A DNA stretch of 64,000 nucleotides from contig NC_063984.1 of assembly GCF_932276165.1 (NCBI RefSeq), positions 3,913,501 through 3,977,500 of the forward strand, in the 5' to 3' direction. Position 1 is the first letter of the stretch. Each line of letters opens with the position of its first letter. The stretch comes from Plutella xylostella (Eukaryota; Arthropoda; Insecta; Lepidoptera; Plutellidae). The translations under genes and the position numbers were made by a program. Below, one piece after another: positions 50,101 through 60,915 of this stretch. The notes below the pieces were generated by a model. That model had not been told where the DNA came from and made no database searches. It saw only the letters and a program-made list of their open reading frames with translations.

Positions 50101-52937
50101 AGATTACAATCCATTACCCTAATGTACGCACTTCAACAGTCTGGGCACTATTGCAGAAACAGAAACTAGCTTGTTGTTGAAGGATTTTCCTGTGACTGTA
50201 ATACCTACTAATAAGTAATAAGGTATGGCAAGTAAATAGGTAAAATCAAATGTAGATAAAGATCTACTTAAAATTTCTAAATCGAGTTGGGTAGAACTAC
50301 GTTTCTAGTTAAGGTGCAACTGAGTGCCGGTTTTTTGATCCCTAGTTAACTCAACCATTGCTCAAAGGTATGTGTCTCATGAGTTTATATTATATGAAGT
50401 TTTGTTTTTTGAGTACCTAATGGTTGCGGTTTTCCGAAAGTTCAGTTAACTACTAGAATAACATACGTAACTATTCCACTAACCACGTTTTAGTGAATGG
50501 TATTTAGTTGTCGATAAGCTGTATTATGTACAATAACTGAAGCAGTCAGCTATGTTTAACTCCCGTATTACACGTGTGAGCATGCGCCAGGTTAGATTAG
50601 AGACTTTGAATTGATACAATAATATTTATCGAAACTATATTATTTACTTACCTATATGAAGCAGGCTTAAAGCTCCTACTACTTAGTAACTTAGTATGTA
50701 TGTACGTACATACAAATAAAAATATTGTAGTGAACTTTACTTGTTTTTGCCAAATCGTACTCTATTCAATAATATCACAAAATCCAATATGTACCTAAAC
50801 TATTGTCTAATAACATACAGGGATTTTACCTATAAGTACTTTGATATAATATTTAACACTGTACCTGAGGTAAGTATGACTAAGAATAATGGTGATTACA
50901 TTTTATGCCGCTAACCTAATTATCCATACACAAATATGAGATTCTCAAATATGAGATTTAAATATGTTTTTATGTTGTAATTCACACGGACAACCCAAAC
51001 AATGGTATGATGAATATCAAGTTGAAACGATAATAATCTGAGAGGGATTATAAAAGTTATATTTATCCACCATTCATTCATGTAAACATCATACATAATA
51101 ATGGGTCCACGGGTATATTTTATAGTTTTATGAGTTATAGCCTTTGTGTCCTATCCGGGATGTTAACATTTATAATGTTTAAATGAATACATAAATAAAA
51201 AATATGTTCTGTATAAAATATCTAGGCATATCTAAAACGAACATAGTGTTCGAAGAAAATAACTATTGCAACAATTAGTACGAATTAACGCGTGTGAAAA
51301 AGCTACACTCACGAGCAATGAAAAAGATCCAGTGACAATAAATAGCACCAAATTTAACTGCGCATCAGCAAATTAACAACAAAAAATAAAAATAATTCTT
51401 TTAATAAAATTCAAAATTTTAAGTGTAAAAAAATGCGTTATTTTTTTATTGCTCGTGAGTTTACATAAACATAAAGCAAAGCGACTGATATCTAATATTA
51501 GTAATATTATAACTAATATTATAAAGGCGAAAGTTTGTGAGTATGTGTGTGTGTTTGTTACCTCTTCACGTCACGGCTGAACCGATTTTAATGAAATTTA
51601 ATAAGTATGGATTTAGCTGACACCCTGGATTAACACACAGGCTACTTTTTATCCCGGAATTCCCACGGGAAAACTTTTTAAGGCGAAGCGAAGCGCGCGG
51701 GAACAGCTAGTATGACATAAAGGTGTACTCACAGAGGACGCGCTGCGCGTGGGGCGGTGGTAGCGCACCTTCTTGAGGTACACGGTGTACACGGCGCCGT
51801 CCACGCGCTCCTCGCCCCACAGCCGCCATGTTGGCTGCTGGAACAACGCCACGACCAGGTCAACACACATTTGATAGCAAGGAGATTGAAGGTCACCGCA
51901 CATATAAGCGTAACGTAAAGGATCTCAAGTGTTCACGAGCTAGTGTACTGGTTGACAGAAGACAAAGAGACGATCCCTTTACGTTACGCTTATATGTGCT
52001 GTGACCCTAAAGGTTATACCAAGGTTTAAGGCTTCCACCTTTTGGTATCGTACATTTCGCGAAAAACTTTATTGGTTGATTGGCATAAATATATGGAAAA
52101 GCGGCGTATAGCCGAACTTGTGAGAATTTCTATACAAAGAGTACGATGCCGAAAAGTGGATACGAGATAATAAGAAATAAGTAGGTACATACTATATTTT
52201 TTTATTCTTATCCTAATAGGTATCTAACTCTTAACACTAAAGATATGTATACTTAGTAAAGTAAAATTTTCTCAGAAATCACCATCTAAGTAATGGAAAA
52301 ATTCATGGAATGTAATTAGGAATATTATTTATTTATTTAAACACTTTATTGTATGTATACACAAATTACACAGTTTAAAGTAAAAGTTAACAAGTACAAG
52401 AAAGAACAATACAAGTATATATATACAAAGGCGGACTTATCGCCTAAACGCGATTTCTTCCAGTCAACCTTTATGGTGTGGAAATAAAAGTAAGCCTATA
52501 ACTCTTAAAATTAAATAAAACTACGTTAGTAGTAAATATGTTAGTAGTGTTGTTCTATGTGTGGTATAGTACATAGTTGGAGTAAGGGAAGTAATTTTAT
52601 GGCTTCATTAAAAACACCCCATCCAAACTGGTCTAGTGGAAAATACGACCCTTGTCGAAGAGTGAGTAATCGCGCAGCTAATTGGCAGAAAACTTTAGGT
52701 TTACTGCGTACAACGCTGTTCCACTTTGAGAACTCTGATTAATAGGCCAGATTCGTAGTAGCGTGTGATCCCGGCGGTGTAAAACTGTGGACGACGTGAG
52801 ATAATTGCTAACATAATGTAAGAAGCGCACGGTACAGCGAGCAAGAGGGCCGAGCCGCGGCGGCTTACGTAATCATCGTCGAGCTTGTGAGGGAACTGCA
52901 CCGGCTCCGGCTTACTGACGACGCAGGCCTTCCACAT
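37990..52937 (-). CDS. Rgl: Rgl / RalGDS-family Ral guanine-nucleotide exchange factor (complete, 7 coding exons)
   Basis: Predicted activator of the small GTPase Ral: it exchanges GDP for GTP and is recruited by active Ras/Rap through its RA domain. Coding exons in order are 52937-52869, 51837-51733, 43133-42982, 41353-41243, 40043-39908, 39796-38365 and 38129-37990. Every junction is AG/GT and the phases fit, giving 2145 nt and 714 residues. Residues about 66-190 form the REM domain (KAGTVEKLVDAL, FLATYR, QVLDLLLRRYES, WLDTYPEDF). Residues about 240-500 form the RasGEF catalytic domain (RVLKNFSSLKAI, GTVPFLGTFLTDL, FDKRRKEFEVLAQIKLL). A Ser/Pro-rich linker follows, and residues about 608-695 form the RA domain (LPDREMTLPADANVYYAMNA). 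The start ATG is the first in its frame, as a TGA lies a few codons upstream. Length and order match RalGDS/RGL proteins. Introns are crowded with repeats, and exon 3 has a broken tandem copy nearby. Confidence 0.93.
38365..39796 (-). CDS. Rgl: Rgl coding exon 6 (RasGEF domain, linker, RA domain start)
   Basis: Large 1432-bp exon encoding residues 192-668. It starts VLHKLALFSAER after TTCCAG and holds the whole catalytic RasGEF domain, a Ser/Asn-rich low-complexity linker (SITSTSSSNSSQ, SNGSSSSSIP) and most of the RA domain (DFYIIRVTYESSC). The donor at 38365/38364 is weak-looking (GAG|GTGAAT). If it is not used, translation runs on for about 30 residues to a stop near 38267 and loses the conserved end of the RA domain. 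Strong GC and wobble bias sets it apart from its surroundings. Confidence 0.95.
39908..40043 (-). CDS. Rgl: Rgl coding exon 5 (end of REM domain)
   Basis: Encodes TLVGCLHVWLDTYPEDFRQP and the helix ending PGSELHSK. Acceptor CTCCAG, donor GTAATG, phase 2 in and 0 out. WLDTYPEDF matches the conserved end of the RalGDS REM domain. Confidence 0.9.
41045..41221. mobile_element. Short inverted-repeat element beside Rgl exon 4
   Basis: Ends TAAGAGTCCACC...TCGCATCGTACG and its imperfect inverse (CGTACGATACC...GGTGGGTGCTTA). A relative lies at 52034-52160. It ends about 22 bp from the exon 4 donor. Confidence 0.55.
41243..41353 (-). CDS. Rgl: Rgl coding exon 4 (REM domain)
   Basis: Encodes SFAECGQVLDLLLRRYES and onward, the second REM segment. 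Acceptor TTTCCAG, donor GTGAGC. It takes one base in and leaves two, matching exons 3 and 5. A short inverted-repeat element ends 22 bp beyond the donor. Confidence 0.9.
41354..42981. other. Rgl: Rgl intron, nothing recognised
   Basis: AT-rich intron between exons 3 and 4 without a recognisable element. Confidence 0.6.
42982..43133 (-). CDS. Rgl: Rgl coding exon 3 (start of REM domain)
   Basis: Begins ESDDEICHLEWE after acceptor ATTCCAG and ends with the split codon of ATYR before donor GTAAGT (phase 0 in, 2 out). It carries VRFVKAGTVEKLVDAL and TYVNVFLATYR, hallmark REM residues of the RalGDS group. Its first 38 bp and acceptor are duplicated at 43256-43334. Confidence 0.92.
43256..43334 (-). 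pseudogene. Partial duplicate of Rgl exon 3 with intact acceptor and early stop
   Basis: 43256-43334 repeats 43098-43168 (exon start, acceptor ATTCCAG and upstream intron). The frame after the acceptor reads ESDDEI then TGA. GTCAGTCGAAGGGTTAAG occurs three times in the interval (43156, 43195, 43316), pointing to unequal exchange or slippage. It has no donor of its own and looks non-functional. Confidence 0.75.
43431..43950. repeat. Dispersed repeat, copy 2 (inverted relative to copy 1)
   Basis: Begins GGGCCCGTACAGGGTGACG and matches 1-533 in reverse over its whole length, in a large Rgl intron. Between 43970 and 44340 further repeat-like sequence follows (CCGACTGCCGAAGGAGGAG; CTGT/CTGA repeats near 44135). 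Confidence 0.8.
44927..45239 (-). mobile_element. Full-length tRNA-derived SINE with 12-bp target duplication
   Basis: The minus strand begins GCGGTGGTAGCTCAGTCGGG (A box) and has GGGTTCGAATCACGGCGC (B box), then a conserved body, ending in TTCTA-like repeats. CCCAAACTCGAT flanks both ends (44915-44926 and 45240-45251). Confidence 0.85.
45430..45625 (+). pseudogene. Possible non-LTR RT C-terminal scrap
   Basis: The frame EARQLFKDISSRLIEVSRDP, RAGTYLSQRLSIAI, stop, RGNAASVLGTLPDSGSD resembles the C-terminal end of insect non-LTR elements. One TAG (probably from CAG) interrupts it. No other part of the element is seen. Confidence 0.4.
45626..46407. other. Rgl intron, nothing recognised
   Basis: AT-rich; no supported element between the RT scrap and the minus-strand LINE tail. 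Confidence 0.5.
46408..47250 (-). mobile_element. 5'-truncated LINE, minus strand
   Basis: The tail of TTTA repeats at 46408-46424 (AAATAAAT on the minus strand), a 3' region with GACTGGAAGAGATCGCGTTG and the RT end at 46767-47234. The same 3' block without RT recurs at 52330-52500. Confidence 0.8.
46767..47234 (-). pseudogene. LINE RT C-terminal fragment
   Basis: 155 open codons: PILDYADVSYLDLTEELLNK, LERLQNLCIRFIFGLRKYDH, WLPIRLRRN and VNLWNALPMDVR, ending TTLGW. Homologous to 30148-30621. No RT catalytic motifs remain. Confidence 0.85.
47883..49400. mobile_element. hAT-family element with 8-bp target duplication
   Basis: Ends CAGTGTTTTTCAACCT at both termini (inverted), next to GGGTCGCGACCCCC-like blocks, as in known hAT elements. 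ACTTAAAC flanks both sides (47875-47882, 49401-49408). It is 1518 bp and carries no hAT transposase that I can read. An RTE fragment occupies the middle. Confidence 0.88.
48115..49030 (+). pseudogene. RTE-type reverse transcriptase fragment with frameshifts
   Basis: Readable pieces are TIDHIHTVRQITQK and NQPLYLAFVDYENAF (RT), a broken stretch, then EVVQEYVYLGQTIRLGRSNF and LGWAAFGKLRQ, SLKTKNFNQCVLPVMTYGAE and TWAL, typical of RTE/BovB-like ORFs. Several frame changes make it dead. It sits inside the hAT element and contains the region around the catalytic box in poor shape. Confidence 0.8.
49409..51509. other. Rgl intron, nothing recognised
   Basis: AT-rich, no supported exon or element. 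Confidence 0.5.
51510..51711 (+). mobile_element. Non-autonomous Helitron next to Rgl exon 2
   Basis: AACTAATATTATAAAGGCGA start, TTTATCCCGGAATTCCCACG block, AAGGCGAAGCGAAGCGCGCG and CAGCTAGT end. GTGTGT takes the place of the GTCT run. It ends 22 bp from the exon 2 donor. Confidence 0.8.
51733..51837 (-). CDS. Rgl: Rgl coding exon 2
   Basis: Residues 24-58, containing WRLWGEERVDGAVYTVYL and KKVRYHRP, a conserved stretch before the REM domain of Ral exchange factors. Acceptor TTCCAG, donor GTGAGT, phase 0 on both sides. A tandem CAG at the acceptor allows a one-residue alternative (start at 51837 or 51834). A Helitron ends 22 bp beyond the donor and a hairpin repeat starts about 54 bp from the acceptor. 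Confidence 0.88.
51891..52006. repeat. Hairpin repeat, about 116 bp
   Basis: GCACATATAAGCGTAACGTA and neighbouring bases at 51891-51924 recur inverted at 51971-52006 with few mismatches; the loop is about 46 bp. It may be a MITE. It lies close to the exon 2 acceptor. Confidence 0.6.
52034..52160. mobile_element. Short inverted-repeat element, relative of 41045-41221
   Basis: TCCACCTTTTGGTATCGTAC at the left end matches the inverse of the right end at 17 of 20 positions. The related word TCCACCTTTTCGCATCGTAC occurs at the other copy. Confidence 0.55.
52330..52500 (-). repeat. LINE 3' tail fragment, minus strand
   Basis: TTTATTTATTTAAACACTTT then GGCGGACTTATCGCC and TTCTTCCAGTCAACCT, matching the 3' block of the LINE at 46408-46560. 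No coding part. Confidence 0.6.
52869..52937 (-). CDS. Rgl: Rgl coding exon 1
   Basis: Encodes the first 23 residues, starting MWKACVV and ending KLDDDY, followed by the donor GTAAGC in phase 0. The flanking sequence is GC-rich (52.86-53.2 kb), as expected of a promoter-proximal exon. A second ATG starts 7 nt upstream in another frame and its reading frame stops inside this exon. Confidence 0.85.
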
Positions 52938-53640
52938 GGCCCATGACCGCGGCCGACGTCACGCCGCGCCTCGCCGCCCCCGCAACAGACCTCACTTTCA
53001 CTACACCCGGCACTCTGCACACGGCTCCGGCAGCCGCCGCCGCCGCCGACACGCGAATCTCCCGAGTCCACGCGCGACGCTCGCGGAAGTGCGTGACAGC
53101 GGAGAAATCGCACTCGCACCGCCCCGCGGCTGACACACTTGCACCGCGGCCGTATCCGCCACCGATCAATCACTGATGGAGTCGCAGATCATTTAAACAA
53201 CACCTGTTAATCACCACAAACAGTACACAATCCACGGGAATTTCGAATAACCGCTCTATCGCTCTCTCGCCACGCTTTCCCTCGTGGTTGATTGTAGAAT
53301 TTCGATCACCGCCTATTATTAGTCTGTGTAATTAACGTTCACAATTTCACCAAGTGTTACGAACTGTTGATTTGCATATTACGTTAGGTTCGGGAGCCGA
53401 TCGCACAATTATTACTTAATGAACTTTCACGGTGCACTGCGCCACTGGCCGATGCACATAACTGCGCCCTTCGAGGTTTCAGTGGAAATTGCATAACTGA
53501 CGGGCGTATGCAGCTGTCGCAATCAACCCAAGGGTCAGTTAAGTATGGAGTCGAATAGTTATTGCGGGTTTACGCCGTGGACGGTGTGCGGCGCCGCGCG
53601 CGCCGGCAGACTGCTCTCTCGGCGGAGAGATCGCGTGGAA
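52938..53640 (-). promoter_or_regulatory. Rgl: Probable Rgl 5' UTR and promoter region
   Basis: GC-rich sequence upstream of the start codon, with a CRE-like TGACGTC near 52960 and another GC-rich island at 53.58-53.63 kb. The transcription start cannot be placed by eye. An upstream ATG at 52944 opens a frame that stops inside exon 1. Confidence 0.45.
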
Positions 53641-56600
53641 AACCTCAATAGAGCACATCGTGACGTAGCACTCGATAATTGCCGAGCTTGTTAATGAAAA
53701 CACATACCTACCTACCACCACAGTGCAGCCTTGCTTATCTTAAAAATCAATAGTAAGAAGTAATTCTTTACGAGATTTATTACATTGCATCAGACACCAT
53801 CACCGCAGTAGGTTCCGTCTTACGTTAGAAAAAACTAAATTAAATTCATTTTCTTTTGACGCTATATGAATCGAAAGAATGACGTTGCGCTGCATTCAAT
53901 ACAAAGATTAATAATGCAGTTTGTATTGAATGAATGCACAGTAATGCACACCTACTTGGTATGCAGTTGAACACCTGGGCTAGTTATATCTGCTGTATCA
54001 CTACGCTTAAATATGTTGGTATGTTTGTAGCTTGTAATTATAATATGTATGAGAGGAGTTCATTCACATACTCCACCCTCCCACTCTGATAAAACATACT
54101 TCTCTTGCAGTGTTACTCTGAGGACGCTGACCAGAAATTTGAAACCTCAAAGTGCTTATGTCAGGCTTTTAGAGGTTCCTTAATAACGTTTACCTTAGAG
54201 GTAACGTAATTTATAATTATCACGTAAACGGAAGGTGATGTGTAATAATGTTGAAACAGAGCAAAATGTTGAATTTAAATCATTTATTTAAAAAAATATC
54301 GCTGCGTTACTCTGATTTAAGGCTTCGAATAACTTTACAGTCGGAAGTAACATTCCAGTTTGCAGTTTCCTAGGATGGGTAAACTTGGATCGCATTCAAG
54401 TCTAGCGGCAGCCACGACGGCGCCGAATAAACATAAACTAAAGTGACCTTTTACGATCACAAGAAAATTGTGCTGTCGTATGAAAACTACTCTTTATTCT
54501 TCTAGGAAGTTTCGTTTGTATTTTCAGTCGAGCAACCAGTATTATGGCTATAGTACGTTAGTAGGTAGGTACGTAATTATTAACCCAGTGCCGTAACGAC
54601 TACATACCAAACAATACTAAAATATTATGTAAGAGAATTGTGAAAATTAAGCTTTTTACCTTTTCTTATGTGGATTTGGCGAGCCTAATTGATCGGAAAA
54701 TTTTCTCTGAAAAATGGTTTACATGAATGCACACACGACTACACGAGCGAAACTTTCGGATAAAAGGATATCAAAGGAGGAGTACCACCAAGGAGCCCAT
54801 TTTCGGCCCAAATTAGAGAATAGATGCTATTTTGCAAATAGTTTTGCCTGAAGCGATGACGATGACGATAACTAGTCGAAAGCCGAGCGGCAGAAAATCA
54901 GGACCAGGCATGGGTACTTGCACATTGCCATTGTAAGGAAAAACTTAACAGCGCCTAACTGACCGATAAGATGAATACAATATTAATGTAATAAATAATT
55001 TTACACGTACCATTCACCTAAGAACAATCTAGAGACCACGCTTAGAGGTAGACCGTACAATACCACAGAAGCTTCGAGTCTAGCCACTTTGTTTACGTAA
55101 GAAGCCACAATCGATACAGTAGCCGTGTTCCACCGTCGCCGGGCACATCAACAATGTCCCTGCAGTAGTTGCTAGTTGCTACTAAGTTACTAGTTAGAAT
55201 ATCGATCAGTCCTGCAGCGCTGGCGGCTAAAAATAGCAGACGCGGGAGCCTCCCTAGGAAGCGATGCATGGGCGCGATTCTGCTAAGATGATGGAAGATT
55301 GCGACCGTAACGCTAAAACAAAGTATTATGGCGTAGCTATTGTGTTAATTTAATAATTACCTTATGTCATCTGATATGATTGCTGTTTAAATACGTTCAT
55401 AAACTTTACATCTCAGTGTTACTGAAATCGAGCTATTTCATATTTTTCACGTAAGCTTATTGTTTATATCAATAACGTGAGAGATCGATTAGACGAAGAC
55501 CGTACATAACATTTCCGTGAGCGGGCAATGCTTAGTGGAATCGGAGTCGTGTGCTAAAGTGGCACTACCTGAATATCCAATTAACTGCCAGTCAGATGTC
55601 AGACCAGCGTCCATAACATCCGAGTAGGCTATAAGTACATTGTTATATACTTATATTTAAGCCTATTTTCATAACCAATCAATACTTCGCGTTCATGAGG
55701 CGTACCTAATGACTATAAGTACGTTGAATTCATATGTCCTTCAGCAGGTCATTTTGCAGTAATCGGTATGATTGGTTGTAGTTGTAACATTCTTGATTGA
55801 ATATCGATTCGCCACGAAGACTCATGTGAAAATAACTATTACCAGCAAATGTGGTGTCAATACACCTAAGTACATTCACAATTTCGAAACTAACGAAACT
55901 TAACATTGCGAAAAAACCAACTATGGATGACGCATCGCACCTACCCTATACCAACCTATACGTGTACTATATTCCTATCTACCCACACGATGATGTGTGC
56001 TTCTGAACGTTGTGAATGGCACAACCCCTGCACGTCACTCTCATTAAGTAGTGCAGGCACGGCTCTGGGCTATATTCAGCTCAATATGTACGCAATTAAG
56101 GTGCTTTATTGGATAGTCGTGCCGGTTCACCCTCCAAACGCAGTGAACTACAGACTTCTGTGTTCTGTCGGTGTTCACAGTCGGATGGTCACAAATAACA
56201 CTTCACTACCGCAGTAGTTACCGCGATGTGACGGGTTCGTTAGAACTTGGCTATATTTTCTCCATGTTTATTGGAAATGGAAGAAACTGCCATTCTACTC
56301 GTAAATCATTTTATTAATTTGTTATCTACTAACCAGCTAACTGCATGGCGAAACAAACACACAGAAAACATTGTTTGCCATTATTACCAGTAGATTTATA
56401 GTGACCGAGGCGGATAATCCTAAAACCTATGCTGGACATACCTTATCTAAATCTTGAATATTTCATAATATGTAATTAATCTCAGATGTACCTCCTTACA
56501 AGCGCCTAGTAGTTACATAATGTCTTTTTACAACCCAAAAACAGGACAAAAATCTCTGAGGCTCTTCAAATCCGTAGTCATGTTGCACTATAACGAATAG

Positions 56601-56976
56601 CCATAAATTACCATTGTATCTCACGCAGGGCATTATAATAATCACAATTTACTATCGCATTATAATCATCATTTGGCAATTCGGTGCCAAAATGGGTCTA
56701 TCTTCAGTAGCGTCTTGGGACAAAGGCAGAGGGTATCAGTCGTGGAGCGTGTCGGTCGCGCTCCGCCGCCGCCGCGCCCTCGCGGTGACACCATGATACC
56801 GCTATCAGCTACTCCCAAACACACATCCGCGACAAACATGGCAAGGGTACCTGGTGTTTAGATATCCCTCATATCTCCAAAAGAATGAACTTAATTCTTG
56901 TTTTAAAATTGGAAACATTTGGAAGTTTGCAGGATGGCTCACAACCCCGGAAACAGTACATAAATAATAGCATGTA
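53641..56976. other. Intergenic, nothing recognised
   Basis: AT-rich upstream of Rgl. Open frames lack coding character. Confidence 0.5.
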
Positions 56977-57187
56977 CGGTCGCTTGCGCCTAAAAGTATA
57001 CAGGCGGAGTCTTTAAAATAGCGATCTCAAGCTCACATGCTGCTCAAGCACATCCACATAAACACCACAGCTACACACATCACACACAACACGTCCCCGG
57101 ATTTATAACAGATGTAGCTGATCCCTTCATCATCAGGGATCGCTATTTTTAAAACTCCGCCTGTATACTTTTAGGCGCAGATGACCG
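56977..57187. mobile_element. MITE, 211 bp (copy 2)
   Basis: Same interior and length as 22979-23189. Ends CGGTCGCTTGCGCC and the complement of CGGTCATCTGCGCC. TA is present at the left; the right flank has lost it. Confidence 0.85.
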
Positions 57188-59264
57188 TCCATAATGTATT
57201 ACTTTACTATAAGTTTAAGTTAGAGTTGAATTGGAGCATAAATTACATTATAATTACAAAAGTAATGTCTCCTTGGGCCCTTGTACGTGACGAATAATAG
57301 GTACCTTAAAAAAGGCCCTTGTGGTAACTGCAAACACAACACAACACCTTGTGTGCAGTACGTCTTTAGTACGTTTCCTTGCCTCAAGCTGTTTATACCA
57401 CACAAAGAAAAGCAAACATAAAAATCTCGGTCACTTCTTTGGCTTAGCTCTGACTTCTTCCAAGCACTCTGACAAATAACATGCTGGCTAGGTACTGCTT
57501 GTGTTACATCAACACACGTTTCTACTTTCCAACTTTAGTTTCCTTTTGTCTGGGACGTTTCTTAAAACAAGTTTATTCATCTAAATAAATGCCGACTCAA
57601 TTTATCTTAATTAGAAAATCCTACTTTCACATAGTTTGAATACCGACTGTAGTCTAACCTCTCTAGGGTAGGCCAGGAATGAATGGTGTCTTTCAGGTTA
57701 AAAATGGAACTGAAGCAGGTCAAACAGACTCTATGTAGAACACGACCTACGACCGCGATACAAGAGTCCTTACGGCAGGTTGTTGGCATCGCGGCACTAA
57801 TGAACCACTGACTCACACCACTGACAAAACTCACACATTATAACAATCACAGAGTAAACACTGCTTACTCACCATGCACACACTTAGGCACACACCGTAC
57901 ACACTCGTGGAGAACTATTGTGACAATAAACACATTTTATGGTCTTAAAAACCTTGAAATTATTCGCTGTGCGTTTTTTTATGAAAATGAAGTCAGTAGC
58001 CACTTGCTTTTGTTTCTGTATTAGCGTTAGGTTCGAGTTGAGTGAGTCCGGCGGCTTTCCCAGTTGGCTGGGAGGTCGACGGCCGATACTTCTGCAACTG
58101 ATACCCATGACAAGACCAGCAACAAGTAGAGACTACACAAGGGGCCCTGTGGGGCACCTAGCAAAAGTATTATGGAGGTCTGGCAAGTCTGAGCGCAAAA
58201 ACTGCTTATGAAAAAGGAATTATTATGTTTTTTATTCGAATTGTAAATGTGTTGTGTTCTTTGAATAATTCCCAGCAATTCAGCAAGTCGCTAGTTTCTT
58301 ATTAAGATTTGCTACGCGATAAGTGCGATAACAAATATGTTCTCTGACGTACAGTATACATAAAACACACACATCTCCTTCAGTCGTAAGTAGTCGTTAC
58401 ATTATGTTATTTAGAGATTAGGTTCAGCAAAAACTGCGGGCGTTTTTATCCGTAATACCCTATTTGCGTACCTGACCTTTCGTTTTATTTGATCTTAATA
58501 ATACAATCCTGAAAAGGTCACAAAGTAATAGCGGCCGTCTTGTCGGTCAGACAGACCGCTCCCTCCTCGACCTCGACTGTCTATCATTTTTGACTATTTC
58601 TTTCAAATACAGCTACCTACTATATATAGAGTAGAAGGGCATAATCTATAATAGTTTAGTCTAAATTCAGCGTCCCGTTATCACACATATGTAGGTATTG
58701 ACGGCTAAAATACTGTAAACTCGCACCGAGTGAGCGATACCCAGGAAGTTTACGAAGGTCGGCCTTGGTTGAATATTTTATAGGTCTACCTTCATCGGAT
58801 GACGTACGTGGGGGGAAGGGATGAGGTTTGCAAGGACTCGCCCCGCGGCCTACATCTCCCGGCCGGGTCATGACCTTGAGAAGCTCTGACCTGATAATAT
58901 CCGCCCACCTCCATACTCTAAGCAGCCCTCTGAAATTAATACTCAATCCTATTTTTATATCTATATAAGTATAAATATACGTAGGTCAGGCTATTAATGT
59001 GGTAGGAAAATTGCTTGAATAATTCAGTACCTACGTTTATCCTGAGTGGCCATTCCGTTCCGAGCGTGCGTTCGGACGGGATGAAAGCCTGGGAGCGTGC
59101 CAAATACTCGCGGGATGCCTCGGGGGTGTGGAGTCAACGCACTCAGATCCATATTATGATTAGGGCTTTGAACGCAAGACGTTGTGCTATTTTTAGGGAA
59201 TCAATACGTATCGTATTATATACGTAATTGATTTGATGTGATGACTCTACAATAGCAAGAAAAT
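57188..59264. other. Intergenic, nothing recognised
   Basis: Two somewhat GC-richer stretches (58.03-58.20 and 58.66-58.95 kb) have open frames with no family I recognise; both may be repeat scraps. Confidence 0.45.
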
Positions 59265-59453
59265 TCTAACTAATATTATAAATGCGAAAGTAACTGTGTC
59301 TGTCTGTCTGTCTGTTACTCTTTCACGCGGATTTGAATGAAATTTGGTATACATATGGTCTAGACCCTGGGAAAGAACATAGGCTACTTTTTATCCCGGA
59401 ATCACCACGGGAAAACTTTTTAAGGCGAAGCGAAGCGAGCGGGAACAGCTAGT
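59265..59453 (+). mobile_element. Non-autonomous Helitron with short GTCT run
   Basis: TCTAACTAATATTATAAATG start, four GTCT units, the TTTATCCCGGAATCACCACG block and a CAGCTAGT end. Shorter than the 32.05-kb copy by a deletion after TCTTTCACG. Confidence 0.8.
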
Positions 59454-60560
59454 GAGTTATGTTTTTTTATATAGCACAGTAGTTGGTTAATACTTTAATA
59501 GAATACTGCAGATAACTGTGTAACAACAACAACCATAAACCTTGCCATTTCCATTGCATGGTGGAGGTATGTGCCTCTACAGAGGAGAGGCGCAGCGCAT
59601 ACTGCTCGTATACATAACTCGAGCCTTGACCCGCATTGCTAACGAAGCTTACAAATGAACACAGACCAACGCACTGATAAAACCACTTTATACTATTTCC
59701 ACGACTATCCTAGAAACGTTATTATAATATGATTTTTTTACAAGTGTCACTAAGTATAATGTATCTTCGCCACATCGCCGGCCGTTTCTTATCGCCTCCC
59801 ATTGGGATCTATCAAATTAGATTAGAGAGAAGAGTTAGTTGGATGCCGATAAACAATCATCACAAAGTTCTTTACATACTATGTTGTAGCCAAGTACATA
59901 CTTATATCATGAGTACCTAACTAGCTAGCTAGTTGCGTGATGGTTTGTTAACTCCTATCGGGAAACCCAGGTAGCATTATCGCTATGGCCAAGATTTTCT
60001 ACCGATCCTGTCAACGGCCACCGTAAAAACACTCAACACAGGGACATAACCGGACTGCACATATTATAATAGACTCGACTAGGCTAGGCAACCTTCTATA
60101 AATACATCTGAATGTTTTATAGTCAGCCGAACACAGCTATGCGTGTATGCGTTGTTAGTAGTAAATAACACACATACAGACAGGTACTAATTATTACCTT
60201 TTGTATGTATGGACCTAATTACTGTGAAACAAAGAGCTAGGTATCATAATAACGCGTCTGATTCAAATTGCGTTATATGTACCTAGGTAGTAGTGTGGTT
60301 TAGTTATCCTACAGTAATTTCGCGAATACCTAGGTAAGGTAGGTAAGTTTGTATCTACCTCAGTCCATTTGATTGATGTTTTTATGACTCACATATTGTA
60401 ATGTTTTAACACAACAATGACCGGGTATAGTCAGTTATCGAAAACTACACTCAAGGAACCAACAAACATAATAACATTTATAAAAAAAATATAAGTACTT
60501 ACATGCGCTTTTGCTATGTTTAATTTTTCTACCGTCTAACTAAAATGACCGTAGGTACTA
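59454..60560. other. Intergenic, nothing recognised
   Basis: AT-rich, no supported frame or element. Confidence 0.5.
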
Positions 60561-60915
60561 GGGGCCGTCCATTAATCACGTGAGGTCGTTTTTCTAATTT
60601 TTTGGTGATCCTCCCCCCTGGTGATATTTGATGAGGTTTGGGACCAACCCCCCCTCCCCCCCCCCCTGTATCACGTGTATTTTTTGGAAGTATATGTAAA
60701 GGCAATTTTTGACTAGAAAAAATATAGGTCATACTACAAATCGTTAAAAATTTTGCGCCGTCCAAATATCGGTTCAGAAATACCTAATTTTTGACAAAAA
60801 ATTAATACACGTGATGTCTAACGAGAACCCCCCCTCCCCCCTCGTGATGTTTCGTGAGGTTTTCAGTACCCCCTCCCCCCCCCCTTTGAGCCTCACGTGA
60901 TTAATGGACGGCCCC
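60561..60915. mobile_element. MITE with GGGGCCGTCCATTAATCACG ends
   Basis: Long inverted ends begin GGGGCCGTCCATTAATCACG on each side; CTA flanks both ends (60558-60560, 60916-60918). Interior C tracts and CACGTGAT words. Non-coding. The GGCCGTCCATTAAT end is known from insect MITEs. Confidence 0.8.

Noticed and set aside
58656..58946. Minus-strand 96-codon frame with Arg/Pro-rich sequence
   Set aside because: No recognisable family and no gene context; probably a repeat scrap.
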